A stretch of DNA of 64,000 nt from Delphinapterus leucas (taxonomy: Eukaryota; Chordata; Mammalia; Artiodactyla; Monodontidae). The notes below the pieces were generated by a model. The model was given only the letters and a program-made list of their open reading frames with translations. It made no database searches and was not told the origin of the DNA. Of this stretch, positions 10,221-21,839 are shown one piece after another. The position numbers and the translations under genes are program-made. Position 1 is the stretch's first letter. Every line of letters begins with the position of its first letter. The stretch spans positions 355,919 through 419,918 of the forward strand of contig NW_022098049.1 of the NCBI RefSeq assembly GCF_002288925.2. Reading direction: 5' to 3'.

Positions 10221-11145
10221 GCAATCAGATACAACTTTGTGTGTACAAAATAACTAAAATAGTATTTGCCATTGAGTTAAATAGTATTTGCCCAATGCAT
10301 TCATGCTTCCCTCTTGAATTGGGAAGTTCCCTGTGTTCATTTGTACGAGCCCTGGCTTCATTTAAATAGAGCAGAGTATCTCTCTTAACTGTCCACTAGC
10401 AACCTGAAAGCTTTGTGATTTGCAAAGTCATTACATATCACTTCCCAGGGAATTCTTTTTAAATCAATTTTTGTGTTATTTTGGACCTATATAAAGAAGA
10501 TTTGTGTCTTTTTTGGTGATTTTATTAGTAGATGTTCGGTGCTCATTTAAGACATGATGAGTGGTGTGGGGCAGAAGGCCATGTGCCAGCTGCACGGAGA
10601 GCAAGCCACTCTCTGTTTCAGGTGAAAGCCCCACTCTTTTGTTTCCATGAGACTTCAAGGGAAGGCTCTGCGGCGGTATTTATTTGGTTTATGGTAACCT
10701 CTCAGATGTACTGCATCTGCTTTGCAGTAAAGGATGTGGGGCTCCCTTCTGGTGACTTGCCGCCTGCCGCAGACAACAGGCATGTTTGTCCTCCTCAGCT
10801 TTGATCTTTGTCGCCTGGTATCTAAATGAAGCCTTTCTTGTGCCTTCAAAGCTAAGTGACTTGTTTGGCTTCCAGTTACAAGACAGTTCTGCTCCTGCCG
10901 CCTCCGGGGTGCCCTTCTCCTCACTTGCATTCTAGCACTGCAGTTGGAGGGCTACGGGAGCCACGAGGAGATGTAACTGACATGTAAAAATCAAGAGGAA
11001 GGAACTTGTGCTTCCTGGGGTGGTGCATGCCTGGAGAGTCCATTTTACCTGGTGGTGAGACCTGGGAGTTGAGGTTTGGAGGTAGACAAGGGAAGAAGAG
11101 AACCATAGAAAATTTTGCCATTCTTAAAAAAATGCATGCCATTAT
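10221..11145. other. Unique stretch, partly G+C-richer
   Basis: About 10,530-11,100 is G+C-richer than its surroundings and free of recognised repeats. Short open frames exist on both strands (10,532-10,804 plus; 10,655-10,930 minus), but none shows a domain or a convincing exon structure. It could hold a conserved non-coding element or an exon of an unknown transcript; sequence alone does not decide. Confidence 0.4.
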
Positions 11146-11149
11146 GGCT

Positions 11150-11370
11150 AAGGACATGGATGCCAGATTTAGACAGCCTGGGATGTGAATAATTATCAGC
11201 TGTGATAAATTCCCCAAGTTGCCAGTCTCAGTTTTCATGTCCATTAATGAAGGATGATGATGGTACTTATCTATCTCACTGTGAGTATCAGATGAGAGAA
11301 TACAAATAGAGGGCTCAGTGCACCACTAATCATAGAGCAGGGACTCAGTGAATACTACCTTTTGGTTATT
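11150..11370 (+). repeat. MIR SINE fragment
   Basis: Plus-strand MIR order: 'ttccccaagttgccagtctcagttttcatgtccatta', 'ggtacttatctatctcactgtgagtatcagatgagag', 'catagagcagggactcagtgaa'. Confidence 0.7.
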
Positions 11371-11380
11371 AACAGTAGTG

Positions 11381-11750
11381 ATGCTCATTTTTTATCAATG
11401 TCAGGTAGTGTCCAGATGAAATGTTCTCTCCAATTCCCTCTCGGGGGAATTGGCACTGATTCCTAAAAGCCAAATTCCAATGTCTACTTCTATGAATATT
11501 CCCTGATATCCTTGTCATCTAGTCAGCATTGTTGCTGGGTAATAGAGCAACACAGATAAAAACATAGTGTCTGCTTTACAGATTTACTCTCTGTCTTCCT
11601 AAAGCTCATTATTTATAATTTGATTCTAAGACTAATCAGAGTCTGAACTGAAATAGTTATTTGGTTAATTGGCTAGTACATGAGACTGTAAGATTTCTGA
11701 GGTCAGGGCCCTGGTACTGTATCCCTGGTTCTGCTAAAGATGCTTGATCA
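11381..11750. other. Unique stretch, nothing recognised
   Basis: No repeat family or coding signal seen. Confidence 0.4.
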
Positions 11751-11754
11751 TTCA

Positions 11755-11977
11755 GAGCAGTATTGTATAGTTACTGAGAGCTCAAGACCACCACTCACTA
11801 GCTATGTAACCTTGAGCATGCTGCAAAAGCTCTCTGTTCTTCAGTTTCTTCATCTGTGAAATGGGAATAACTGAACCTGATGCTTAGGTCAGCCGTAAGA
11901 ATGAAACATGACAAGATATGTAAAGTACCTGAAACACACTGATTGCTCAATGTCAATTGCTGTCAATATTATAATAA
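11755..11977 (+). repeat. MIR SINE, well preserved
   Basis: One of the clearest MIR copies in the window: 'ccactcactagctatgtaaccttgagcatg', 'tcagtttcttcatctgtgaaatgggaataa', 'gtcagccgtaagaatgaaacatg', 'tgtaaagtacctgaaacac' and 'tgctcaatgtcaattgctgtcaatatta', in plus orientation. Confidence 0.85.
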
Positions 11978-11979
11978 TA

Positions 11980-12990
11980 TAGATGAATAACCTAAATCAT
12001 AGGATCCAGATAGCTTCTGTGTCCTTTGACACAGAAGGGTTCCTGCTTTATTTTAGTTTTTTGTTTTGCACTATGTTACCGATTTCATTATATCTATTTA
12101 GAGGTGAGAGAGTGCATATAAATCCTATACAAATAAGTAAGTAAATGAAGATGGAGGAATTTTTGGACGTGTTTGTGTGCACGTGAAGCCAGAATATACT
12201 CATAATTTCTGAATGTCAGAAATGTCCTCTCTACATATCAGTGAGTTTATATGACAAACAGGATTTTTCAGCAAATTTTATTTGTTGGTTTTACAGTTCT
12301 TTATGTTTCCTCTATTGCAATTCCAGTACATTTAAATCTCCCTCTTCCGAGGTCCTCTTTTCTGAGCTCTACTTCTGAAAATGTATGGTACTATTTCCAA
12401 CTTGCTTAGAACTTAAAGCAGAGAAACAAGTAAAATGTATCTTAATTTTATCCCTTCTGTTTTATTTCTCCCAGCGAATTGTCCATATGAGGGTTTCCCT
12501 TTAAAAATGTTGGTGAGTCATTCTTCCTACTCTTCCAGATGTTTTGCACTTTCATCTCATTAATGTCTCAGTGATACTATATATATACCATACATCAGAC
12601 TGATAAATATATAGTATTCTGAATTGTCCCAAATTTCTTTTTAAATACAACTGAGTAAATTATTCTTGTCATTAAATTTGGATGCTTTGTACTAGATTTA
12701 TTTTTTTTACATATAAAGATATAAATAAGGCAAAATCCTATATGTTTGTTTGCATTAATACATTTTCTTAATTAAATTAATACTAGTGACAATGAAGAAG
12801 ACATTAGAAAGAATAGAAAGATATTAGATAATGATAGGTAATAAAATGACAGCAAGATGAAAGAGAAAGAAAGAAAGGGAAAACGCAAGAAAGAAATTAA
12901 CTTTCCTTTTGCTAAGGCAAAATATAAGCTCAGGTTTTTCGTATTTGTTTAATAAGCATGTGAGTATGATATAAATTATGTGTCACCATT
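11980..12990. other. Unique AT-rich stretch
   Basis: No recognised repeat except short GAAA-type low complexity near 12,855-12,895. No coding signal. Confidence 0.4.
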
Positions 12991-12998
12991 CCATATAT

Positions 12999-13698
12999 CA
13001 CTGGTTCTCAAAGTTTTTGCTCAGGGCTCTTTTACATTCTTAAGAAAAAGTTAAAGACACCAAAGGTCTTTCATTTACATGTATTATAGTTATGGATATT
13101 TACTATATTCAAAATTTTTTTAAAGATTTTTTAAACTACTCTTTATTAAGTTATTTTTTTAAATAATAGATCCATTATATGTGGACAAAAATAACCTATT
13201 TTTATCGATAATCAATATATTTTCCAAAACAAATTTTAAAAGTTTTAGTAAAAAGAGTGGCATTATTTTTACATTTTGCAAATATCTTTGATTCCTAGCC
13301 TAATAGAAGACAGCTGGATTCTATCTGCTTTCAATCTGTTGCAATGTGTTGTTTTGGCTAAAGTATATGAAAAAAATCTGGTCCTACACAGATATATAGT
13401 TGGAAAAGGAAAACGTATTTTAATAGCCTATTCAGATAATGGTGGATGTTCTTCTTTGATACTACATCAAAACTCTACATGTGTTATTTTCTTAAAGATC
13501 AGTTGCAATGTGCAAAGTGAAACTGGACTAATGAATTTTTTGTACTTGATATACTCATGGGATAATGAGAATAGAAAAGGCAAATCATGACTTTGTAATG
13601 TTATAAAAATAGTTTTGTCCTTGTAAATCCCATGAAAATGTGCCAAGGATACATAGTGTGTATACAAGTGTTCCCAGACCATACTTTGAATATCACTG
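12999..13698. mobile_element. hAT-type DNA transposon fossil (non-autonomous)
   Basis: The left end reads CACTGGTTCTCAAAG. The right end, read in reverse, gives CAGTGATATTCAAAG, so the ends are imperfect terminal inverted repeats of the CAGTGGTTCTCAAA class. Flanks are CCATATAT (12,991-12,998) and TCATATAC (13,699-13,706), an 8-bp duplication with two transition differences, the TSD length of hAT elements. The interior matches an old mammalian MER-type consensus ('cagctggattct', 'tgttgttttggct', 'atatagttggaaaagg'). No transposase frame remains, and the family name is uncertain. Confidence 0.8.
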
Positions 13699-13749
13699 TC
13701 ATATACTACCATAAATTCTTATAATCTTATCTTGGGACACAAAGAAACC

Positions 13750-13832
13750 AACATTACTGAGAAGAAGCTGTTAGGTAACTTGCCTAACCTTTGCTCAGTT
13801 AACTCAGGATAGAACCAAATTTGAATTCAGTG
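13750..13832 (-). repeat. MIR fragment
   Basis: Matches the reverse complement of the MIR core: 'gttaggtaacttgcctaacctttgctcagttaactcaggatagaacc' follows the usual 'gttaagtaacttgcccaaggtcacacagc' pattern. Confidence 0.6.
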
Positions 13833-13834
13833 TT

Positions 13835-14274
13835 CCTCTTTTATCTCTCTGATGGGACATAGTCTTTCCAAAAAAATGTGGAAATGGGAAAATACAGAGG
13901 CATAAAATATGATTTTTTCCCTAGGGACCATAATTCTTGAGAGATAAGTTGAGTTTTATAGCTACTGAGTGTCAAGTTCTGCAAAGAACATGGTAGGCCT
14001 TTTAGCATGGCTATAAAATCACATTGGATGAGTAGATCTTCCATTTTAATGGGAAACAGATTCCAGGATGAAATTCAGGAAGCAGCAGAAGGAACAAAGT
14101 TGGAATATGGAAGAAGAGATCGGGAAAGGTCAAGGAATGGATAATACAGTCTATAATTAAAGCTCCGAAGATCCCAAGGGGAGATTGATTCTTTCACTCA
14201 TGTCGAAATAAGTCTGCCAGTTTCTCCTCCAGGACCCAGAAGAGATGTATGGGAAGGTGACTGAAGATCTATCC
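13835..14274. other. Unique stretch, nothing recognised
   Basis: No repeat family or coding signal; the minus-strand frame at 13,841-14,044 has no domain. Confidence 0.4.
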
Positions 14275-14283
14275 CTTTCATAA

Positions 14284-14409
14284 TTTTTTTTTTTTTTTTT
14301 GGCCACGCCACATGGCATATGGGATCTTATTTCCCAGACCGGGATTGAACCTGCACCCCCTGCATTGGAAGCTCGGAGCCTTAACCACTGGACCGCCAGG
14401 GAAGTCCCA
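14284..14409 (-). mobile_element. CHR SINE, short form
   Basis: On the minus strand: GGGACTTCCCTGGCGGTCCA, tRNA-like head, 'gcaggttcaatcccggtctggg', 'gatcccatatgccatgtggcgtggcc', poly-A tail of about 22 bases. Exact 9-bp TSD CTTTCATAA at 14,275-14,283 and 14,410-14,418. Confidence 0.93.
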
Positions 14410-14418
14410 CTTTCATAA

Positions 14419-15435
14419 CTTTTATTTGACCTCTTGTTCCGTGACGATGCCCCCATTCTAATTTTCTATTCCAGGCCAATCAAAGAACAGGGTTCTTTGT
14501 GATATTCACCAATGCCTTTGTCACTTTGGTGCTATCAAAAGCAGAAAAGGTAGAAGCAGAATAAAGGAAATCAAAGAAATAAAAAATCAAAAAGTATCAA
14601 TATTAGTGCAGTGTGTTTGATATGGTGTTGTGATTATATGCAGATACAACATCACCAATTTCTGCTTTAACCAGAAGATGAAGAAGAGAGTTAGCATGTC
14701 CTGTGCACCAACCACATGCATGGCACCCTGTTCCATGCTGGAGATAAAGTAATGAAAAAGTCAAGTAAAACCAAGGGTGTCCCATACTGCTCCCTAACAG
14801 AAAAACTGGATTCACTGAGAATGTCTAAGAAATCTTTGACTATTCCCATTAAACCTATATGACGCCTACAAATTCTTCCAAAATTGGAAACTACATCTAA
14901 TGTTAAGGAATTAAACATTTCATATCTCATGGCCTACATTTTGACTATTTTGTTTCTTTTCAAGAAATTATGCAAGGTAGGCAATTAGTTTACAGGGCAA
15001 ATCTAGGTAGGTTTCTATTTTTTATGTTAGCTTAGCAAACAACAGGGCTATGTTGTTATGTTGGGAGTACAGTTATAAGCCTAAAATAACTACTTAGTGT
15101 TCCATTTGGTTTACAGAATTAGATTTGGTTAAAATTAAACTTTACTAAAACAACTGCAAATAGAAAAAAATTATTAGGCATTTTGAAAACATTTTAATGT
15201 AAGGTATTGATGCATCGGGTGAAGGAGAAAACCTTGTGTTGGTTTGAGATTCCAAAGACTTGCAAGAGCTTCATGATATTTTTCTACAATGACTAGAAGT
15301 AGTTAAAACTGCCATAAGTTCTGTCTGTTAAATTTGCTGTCATTTATACAGCAGCAATCCTTGGTAAAACCATTTAAAATATCCTATTGCTAGTAACCAG
15401 ATAATGCTAGTGATCAAATACATTAGTCTCTAAGC
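14419..15435. other. Unique stretch, nothing recognised
   Basis: About 1 kb without a recognised repeat. Frames on the minus strand (14,603-14,930) overlap each other and carry no domain. Confidence 0.4.
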
Positions 15436-15439
15436 TTCC

Positions 15440-15545
15440 CATTAGTTGGATCTACATTTAACTGCTCTGTATTTTATTCCTAGGGTCTTGAACAGTACTT
15501 GGGACATAGGAGTTGCATAATATGTGTTAAATATTTTCAGTGAAT
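15440..15545 (+). repeat. L2 LINE 3'-end fragment
   Basis: The pattern 'cctagggtcttgaacagtacttgggacataggagttgcataatatgtgttaaatattttcagtgaataag' follows the L2 3' terminus ('cctagcacagtgcctggcacatagtaggtgctcaataaatatttgttgaatg'). Confidence 0.65.
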
Positions 15546-16440
15546 AAGTATGTAAAAGAATATTGTCTTTATTTTTTTAAGAAATGTAGAGATTTATAAA
15601 TACTGAAAATTATAAATTTAGAAAATTATAGATTTCAATATTTATAAATACTTATCCAGGATTTTTACTGCCTGAATGCCACCTGTAAAGAGGGTTATGG
15701 ATGGAGTTATTACAGAGTAAAGAAGGAGAGATCCTGTATCAGACTGAGGCAGGAGAGGTTCTGCCTAGGGAGTCATGGGTAAAAACACAGAGCTGAGAAA
15801 GAAAGTAGAAAGCCCTAAGAAGATTGCTGAATTTAGAAGGAAGAGAGCCAAGCGAAAATGGAGAAGTGAAATGACATCAGGAAAGAAATAACCTATGAGG
15901 CCCGTGAAGTAATGGGTTAGGGAAAATTAATTGAGCAGTGGGCAAGATATAAATCTATGCATATTGACCATGCAGTGTGCTATTCCTTTTACATGGAAGC
16001 GTCTGCGTTTTCCAAGGAATGAAAGAACTCCCAGTCACACAGAATCACACCAGACACCACCAATAACTCTGTTTAGTGATTTCTTTGATGGAAGGGAATT
16101 TCTGAGGGCCAGATACCACCCTCTCCCTGCCTGCGGAACTAAGGAAAATAAGGATATCATTTCTCCAACGAAACTACCTTTCCCTATCTTCAGTGGGTCT
16201 ATGGAAACTACTGCTGGAAGATTTATCAGTATTAGAGACAGCAGCATATTTATTTAATCCCAGAATGTCTTATACCATCTTAGACCTACCAACCTAGTTC
16301 TCGCCTCTATTCAGAGGATGGAATACATTTAATACTGCTTTTGTTTAAACTTACTCCTATTCTTTTCCCCACTTCCCAAGTCGATAACACCTCAACTTGA
16401 AAAACGTATGTCATACTTCCTTCACAAAAAGACACCTGGT
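15546..16440. other. Unique stretch, nothing recognised
   Basis: Contains an A/T palindromic patch near 15,590-15,650. The 108-codon plus-strand frame at 15,931-16,257 has no recognisable domain and no supporting exon signals. Confidence 0.4.
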
Positions 16441-16508
16441 ATGTGAATGAATGAATGAGTGAATCAATCAATCCATGCACACATGCATGAATGAATAAAT
16501 GAATGAGT
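16441..16508 (+). repeat. (TGAA)n-like tetranucleotide repeat
   Basis: Imperfect GAATGAAT units, interrupted by 'caatcaatccatgcacacatgcatg', then GAATGAATAAATGAATGAG. Confidence 0.9.
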
Positions 16509-16671
16509 TCTTTTCAAAGTTAGGGCAAGAGGTGAAAAGGTGACGTTATTTCAACATCTATACCCTTTGCCTGTACATATAAAGATGCATTGTAATTTCA
16601 AGAGTGATTATAATGACATAAGTAAGAGAAAATAAAGTAGAAAAAAATGGCAAGCTTTATGATGATTTTTT

Positions 16672-16832
16672 GTTAGAGCAAGCTGTGAAGACAGAGTGCT
16701 TAGATTGCACTACTTGCTCTGCCACTGACAAGTTATGTGAACTTATTAAATAGGGATAACAAGAGTACTTCACCTTATAAGGTCTGGGAGAGGATTAAAT
16801 ATTTTAAAGCAGTATCTGGCATATTGTGAGAG
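16672..16832 (+). repeat. MIR SINE fragment
   Basis: Plus-strand MIR features: 'gcactacttgctctgccactgacaagttatgtgaac', 'aatagggataacaagagtacttcaccttataaggtctgggagaggattaaat' and 'tatctggcatattgtgagag'. Confidence 0.75.
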
Positions 16833-16834
16833 AT

Positions 16835-17590
16835 AGACTATAAGACTTCGCCTCTGTTTTCTAGCAGAAAAGAAGATATCTGGACAGAGAAGGCATCTAA
16901 AACTCAGTCACAGAGAAGTTAGATCTCTGTTCAAAGGTACTCAGATGAAGATGAAGCCCAGTGCTGTTCACTGCTTGGGTTTCAACTGGGCTTCAACTGT
17001 CTCTTTATTAGCCCTTTAGTTTATTTTGAAGCTTTCAGGTTTGACAATGACCATATCCTCTTTCACATGTCACATGTTCCAGCTACCTAAGGGTCTGCCA
17101 TGCTATTCAATCATGACTTGATCTCATTCGAAATCACCAACTCTTCTTTTCAGCGGGTTTTAGGCACAGTATGCACAGGAAGACTGGTTAGGTCTGACTT
17201 CAGCAAAATGGCTTGGCTGGAGTTCATACCAGATAGCCAGGAAGAAGCAACTGTCCTTATATAGTGCCACGATTTTAACAAACGTAAACCACTGAGTTGG
17301 GCTTAAAAATGATTTGCTTTGGAAAAGCTGTGTTTACAGTACCCTTACCTCTAAGAACTAGACCTCTGCATTCCAGAGCTGTGCCAGAAACTCATCTTTC
17401 CTCTCTAGGATCTGACTTGAGGCTGGAGATGCAGGGAGATTTCTGGCAGAGGGCAGAATACCCATGTCAATCTTGTCTTTCTCTTTAAACCAAGTTTCTC
17501 AGTCTACCAAAACATCAGGAAGTGTGCTCATTTCAAGGTCCGTATCATTTCAGCTCTGAATTAAAGGATTGGCATTCCTCTTGTGGATTT
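16835..17590. other. Unique stretch, nothing recognised
   Basis: No repeat family recognised. The frame at 17,297-17,488 is short and without a domain. Confidence 0.4.
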
Positions 17591-17593
17591 CAA

Positions 17594-17622
17594 AATACAC
17601 ACACACACACACACACACATCA
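17594..17622 (+). repeat. (CA)n microsatellite
   Basis: About 13 CA units. A second, shorter CA run occurs at about 17,706-17,722. Confidence 0.95.
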
Positions 17623-17624
17623 CT

Positions 17625-18838
17625 ATTACAAATTTTTGGTTAAGACTTTCAAATGACACATCCCTCTCTTTCTGTCTCCTGTATCTCTCTCCTGTCCCCC
17701 CCTCCAACACACACACTCACTTCTTGGCCTTTTATTTGTTTACAAGACTTGCATTTCAAGCCACTCAATAACTCAGGTCTTTTTCACTTGAAAAGGGACT
17801 TTCCATTCAGGAAGGAGATTCGTAGGAGCAAAAAGGCTTAGCTGAACCTGTACTAAATAGCTTCATGTCCCGACGATTCAAGGAACTGGCACTTGGGCAA
17901 TCCCTTTCATTATTCTCTGAATGCCATGACCTATATGTCAAAGTGAGAGGATGCTTGGGGATGTTTCTTGTCTTTGCAAGGCAATGCTCCGGGGACAAAG
18001 AAGCTCTTTGACTGGGCAGTCATGACGGCCACGAGGTGGGAGCCATAAACCAGGCAAGCCTGGGCAGTGTGCATGCTGACATTTTTCATTCCTAATATCC
18101 CACAAGTATTTCAGCATCAACAGAGCCTCTGTGCACATGAAAAGGAACTTTTTTGTTCCTTGATTTTGTTATATTACGTTTGAAAATTCCTACCAGCCTC
18201 CCAATTACCCATTTGTAGATAGACTGGCAAAACCATTTTTTCATCACCTTCGTATCCTCCATTTTACAAGCAAGAAGAAATACTAATATTGCTGTTGTCT
18301 CCTCTAGGTAAATGAAATCCACACTTCTTCCTTCCCCAGACTGCCTTACCTTTTTGCCTCTGGAGCTTAGAAATCCCAGCAGCTGTTGTTCAGTCTAGTC
18401 TGCCCACAGCCCAATCCTCAGGGACATGCAAATAAGCAGATTAGCTCCCAGACATTTAAATTAAAAAGTAAAATAAAATAAAAAGCATGGCCAACTTTTG
18501 TAAACATAAATGACCTATTCTAAGAAAAGAACAGACATCTTGCACAAAGATAGACTGAGATGTGTGGGGGGCAAAACAGCTCAAGTCAGCAGGGGAGGTA
18601 TGCATGTACTGTCGATGAAGTAGCTGTGATGCATTTCTTTTCTTCCTTTGTTTTTTTTGAATGGGGAAGGAGCACAGGATTATTTTATACTGTTGATAAG
18701 CTAAGTACTTGTCTTTGTTACTCATTTGGCTTGTTTTTTTCCATTTAGAGATATAATAGTTTGTAAGACTTTTGTCCCCTTTGCTTCCCCCAACCCCCAG
18801 AGCACTCAAACTATCCTTTTGGTGGAAAACTCCATTCA
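17625..18838. other. Unique stretch, nothing recognised
   Basis: No transposable element recognised over about 1.2 kb. An octamer motif ATGCAAAT occurs at 18,426-18,433, but a single 8-mer is expected by chance at this scale. Confidence 0.4.
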
Positions 18839-18892
18839 GAGCCTCCCTCCCTCTTTCCCTTCCTCCCTCCTTCCCTTCTACTCTTCCTTCTT
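18839..18892 (+). repeat. CT-rich low-complexity tract
   Basis: Pyrimidine tract of CCTC, CTTC and CCCT units. The overlapping Ser/Leu/Pro-rich reading frames are an artefact of this composition. Confidence 0.9.
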
Positions 18893-18904
18893 CTACTCTT
18901 CAAA

Positions 18905-19175
18905 CATTTTTAAAATGTGTGCTATGTGACAGGCACTGGGCTCAGTTCAAAGGAACAAAACCATCAAAAGTAATGACACAGTCTTGTCCCTAGTTTAGAG
19001 GCTGATTGGGAAGGGGTATAAAATAGATAATTAAGTGAATAAATACACCAGTGTAACTGCTATGAAAGCAAAGTCTAGGGAGCTATAGGAGCTGAAGACT
19101 TAAGCTCATGGTAAGTGTCTGAGAAGTTTCCCTGAGGAATAGCATTTAAGCTGATACATGAAGGGCAAGAAAATA
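18905..19175 (+). repeat. Ancient interspersed repeat, family not named
   Basis: Follows a widespread old eutherian pattern: 'gtgctatgtgacaggcactgggctcag', 'cagtcttgtccctagtttagaggctgattgggaag', 'gtgtaactgctatgaaagcaaag', 'tgtctgagaagtttccctgaggaatagcatttaagctgatacatgaaggg'. The same pattern recurs near 21,240, 24,725, 33,540 and 57,840. Confidence 0.6.
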
Positions 19176-20479
19176 CGGTGAAGTATCACAGAATTCATGA
19201 TAGAAGTCTGTTTAGGATGCTGTAAGAATGCAAAGGAAGGTGAATAAATTCTACAGGGGAGAAGAAGAGAGGTATGGAGCTTTCTAGAGGAGGTTATATT
19301 TGAGATTGAAATATTGAAACATTAAAACTACCTGAAATAAAAGCAAATTTAATCTCATCCAAAAAAACATTGATTTCCATTCAACAGATGCACTCTTCTT
19401 TACTATACTTGATTTTGTCTTACCTTTGCTGTCTATCCTATAGAGTTTTCTTGGTTTATACCAGATAGTACCTCTTTCTTCACTCTGTGAACTTATAGTA
19501 AAAGGAAGAAATTACAACCAAAGTCAGCTCCCTTTTTTGTCCACTTACAATAAGCCACAGTAATCCTGACTATGTTTTAAAAAATATCAGAAGGAAATAG
19601 TGGTATCAACAATTGTAGGTGAGAATAGAATTATAGGTGAAGTTTCCCTAAAACTAAAAAAGTTTGTTCCTATATTTTTCAAATATATATTCTTTGTTTT
19701 TAACTAAAAATTTATATATTTTCATCTTAAAAATTTTCAGTGTTTATGAACAGTGTCATTATTAAGGCTTTTATCGTATTATTCTTGGGTAGATTCATGT
19801 CATTTGAAATTCACACTTCCTTAAAGCAAAGGTATTAGATATAGATTTCCAATAGTTGAGGCTTCCTTTACCTACCTCTTCTCTGAATTTTGTCCTGTTC
19901 TGCTTAATCAAATCTCCAATCCATCCTAAAATTCCCACTCCCAAGGCATCTTGAGCTCCTCCTCTGGAGTAATAGTATCGATTGAATGATAGTGTGATCT
20001 AAGTGATAATGTTTTACAGATGGCTTTTCCTCCAGACTATGGTCTATATATTATTATACAGGATTTCATTTTTGCCTTTACTAATGTGATTTATATCTAT
20101 CATTAAAATTTTTTTTAACTTAGAGTTTTTATTTAAACTTGTAAAATTGAGAGTATTTTGACTTTAAATTTATACTGTAAAGGTAATATATTACATTTTT
20201 AATTGTAAAAGGGATCAACAAAAGCAGTTTTCTAATCTAACAACCTTAATATACTTTATTCCAACAGCTAAATTAAATCAGCTATTTATCTCATTTGTGA
20301 TATGGAATAGCAGCAGTACTCAGCATTTTCTCAGTACTTGTTGAGCACTGACTACTTCTAAGGGTTTGTGCTAAGTGCCATTCCATTGGCTATGCACACC
20401 AGTACAATGTTGCATGCAAATAGTGATAACAATTCTCTTGCTCACAGGCTCAGTGAGAAATCATTAAATGTTGCTATAA
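19176..20479. other. Unique AT-rich stretch
   Basis: No element recognised with confidence and no coding signal. Confidence 0.4.
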
Positions 20480-20870
20480 AATGTAATGTTTTCTGGTTTT
20501 TTCCTGACTAGCATTTAACAGACTAAGAATGTTGTCTTGTATCCTGAGTTTTCTAAGAGTTTTTTTAAATGTGGGTTACAGTTTTTGTCATTTTTTTGCA
20601 TTCATTGAGGTGGTGGTATTTTTCTCTTTATTCTGATTTATTTTCAAATGTTAAACCACTATTGCCTTTATGCAATGAGCCAAATTATGTTGTGATGCAC
20701 TATCCATTTTGCATATCATTGGATTTGATTTTCTAATATTTTGTTTAGTGTTTTTGCACCTGTGTTCATGAGAGTGAGAGTGGGATTGGCCTGCAATTTT
20801 CATCTCCTGTAATGATCTTTTGAGATTCACTGGGAAATGTTTCTCCTTTTTATTTTCATTATATTATTAT
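20480..20870 (-). repeat. Old L1 (L1M-type) ORF2 fragment
   Basis: On the minus strand this corresponds to the RT part of an old L1. The plus strand shows decayed versions of familiar antisense L1 text: 'taaaccactattgcctttatg', 'ggatttgattttctaatattttgtttagtgtttttgcacctgtgttcatgag', 'tgtaatgatcttttg'. No open frame remains. Confidence 0.7.
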
Positions 20871-20877
20871 TATTTTC

Positions 20878-21105
20878 TTAAGATCTTTATTGGAGTATAA
20901 TTGATTTACAATGTTGTGTTAGTTTCTGGTGTATAACAAAGTGAGCCAGTTATACGTATACATATATCCCCATATCCCCTCCCTCTTGCGTCTCCCTCCC
21001 ACCCTCCCTATCCCACCCCTCTAGGTGGTCACAAAGCACCGAGCTGATCTCCCTGTGCTACGCGGCTGCTTCCCACTAGCTATCTATTTTACATTTGGTA
21101 GTGTA
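20878..21105 (-). mobile_element. L1 3' end, 5'-truncated
   Basis: Matches the 3' UTR of the L1s at 3.1 kb and 41.4 kb: 'tttattggagtataattga', 'acaatgttgtgttagtttctg', 'aagcaccgagctgatctccctgtgctacgcggctgc'. It lies next to an older L1 in the same orientation. I could not define a TSD. Confidence 0.88.
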
Positions 21106-21239
21106 CATACCTAGAGAAAATTCAAGTATATAAGTTATTCACAACTTTTATTTTCTTGGCCCATCATAGGCAAAGTGTAACAAAGAGGCTGAGTTTGATC
21201 TTATTTTTCTATACTTCCCTTTAGAGCTGTTCAATCAGT

Positions 21240-21422
21240 CATTCACTAGACATTTATTTAGAAAATTATGGGACAAGTATAATACGAAGTGCTAAAGAAA
21301 CAAATTGACATATTCCCTCATTTTAAGAAGCTCACATTATAATGGGCTTAAAAGTATATAAACAAATAATAAGTACTTGGTACAGAAATGTTTTATTAAT
21401 GTGTATGTGATAGGAAATGGCT
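21240..21422 (+). repeat. Ancient interspersed repeat, family not named
   Basis: 'attcactagacatttatttag', 'attccctcattttaagaagctcacattataatgggc', 'atataaacaaataataagtacttggtaca' follow the same old repeat pattern as 18,905-19,175. Confidence 0.5.
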
Positions 21423-21424
21423 TT

Positions 21425-21839
21425 GCCACTTTAGTTAAATAAATCCACAAACTTCAGTCACTCTCTCCTGATATTTGCTCTTTTTGGATATGTGAACTAT
21501 GACGTATTTAATATCTTCCCGGAGATTGATCCATCGTTTTCCCCTAATTATTGAAAAAGGAACATTTTATAACACCTGTATATAAAAACCTATATCATTT
21601 GCCACAAAGGAAAGTAATCTTAAAAATAAAGTCAATTAAAACAGTGAGTTCTGGCTAAATAGTTTCACCAAACCAAGATTCTGAGTCTGCAACTGCTCTC
21701 CCTAGGTTAAAAAGGAGAGGTTAGCAATGTTACAGGAAGGCTAAAGATTTCTGTCACCAGACTGGGATTTCTGCCCGACTTGATAGGAAGTTAGAAAGGA
21801 ATTGAAAAGGGAATAATGTTTTCACTTTGTAATTCAATA
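21425..21839. other. Unique stretch, nothing recognised
   Basis: No repeat or coding signal identified. Confidence 0.4.

Noticed and set aside
13276..13590. 104-codon plus-strand reading frame
   Set aside because: Lies entirely inside the hAT-type DNA transposon fossil and does not resemble a transposase.
15931..16257. 108-codon plus-strand reading frame as a possible host gene
   Set aside because: No recognisable domain, no splice or polyadenylation context, and a length compatible with chance in 64 kb.
18426..18433. POU octamer ATGCAAAT as a regulatory site
   Set aside because: Single 8-mers are expected several times in 64 kb; other copies occur near 20,414 and 54,694 without context.
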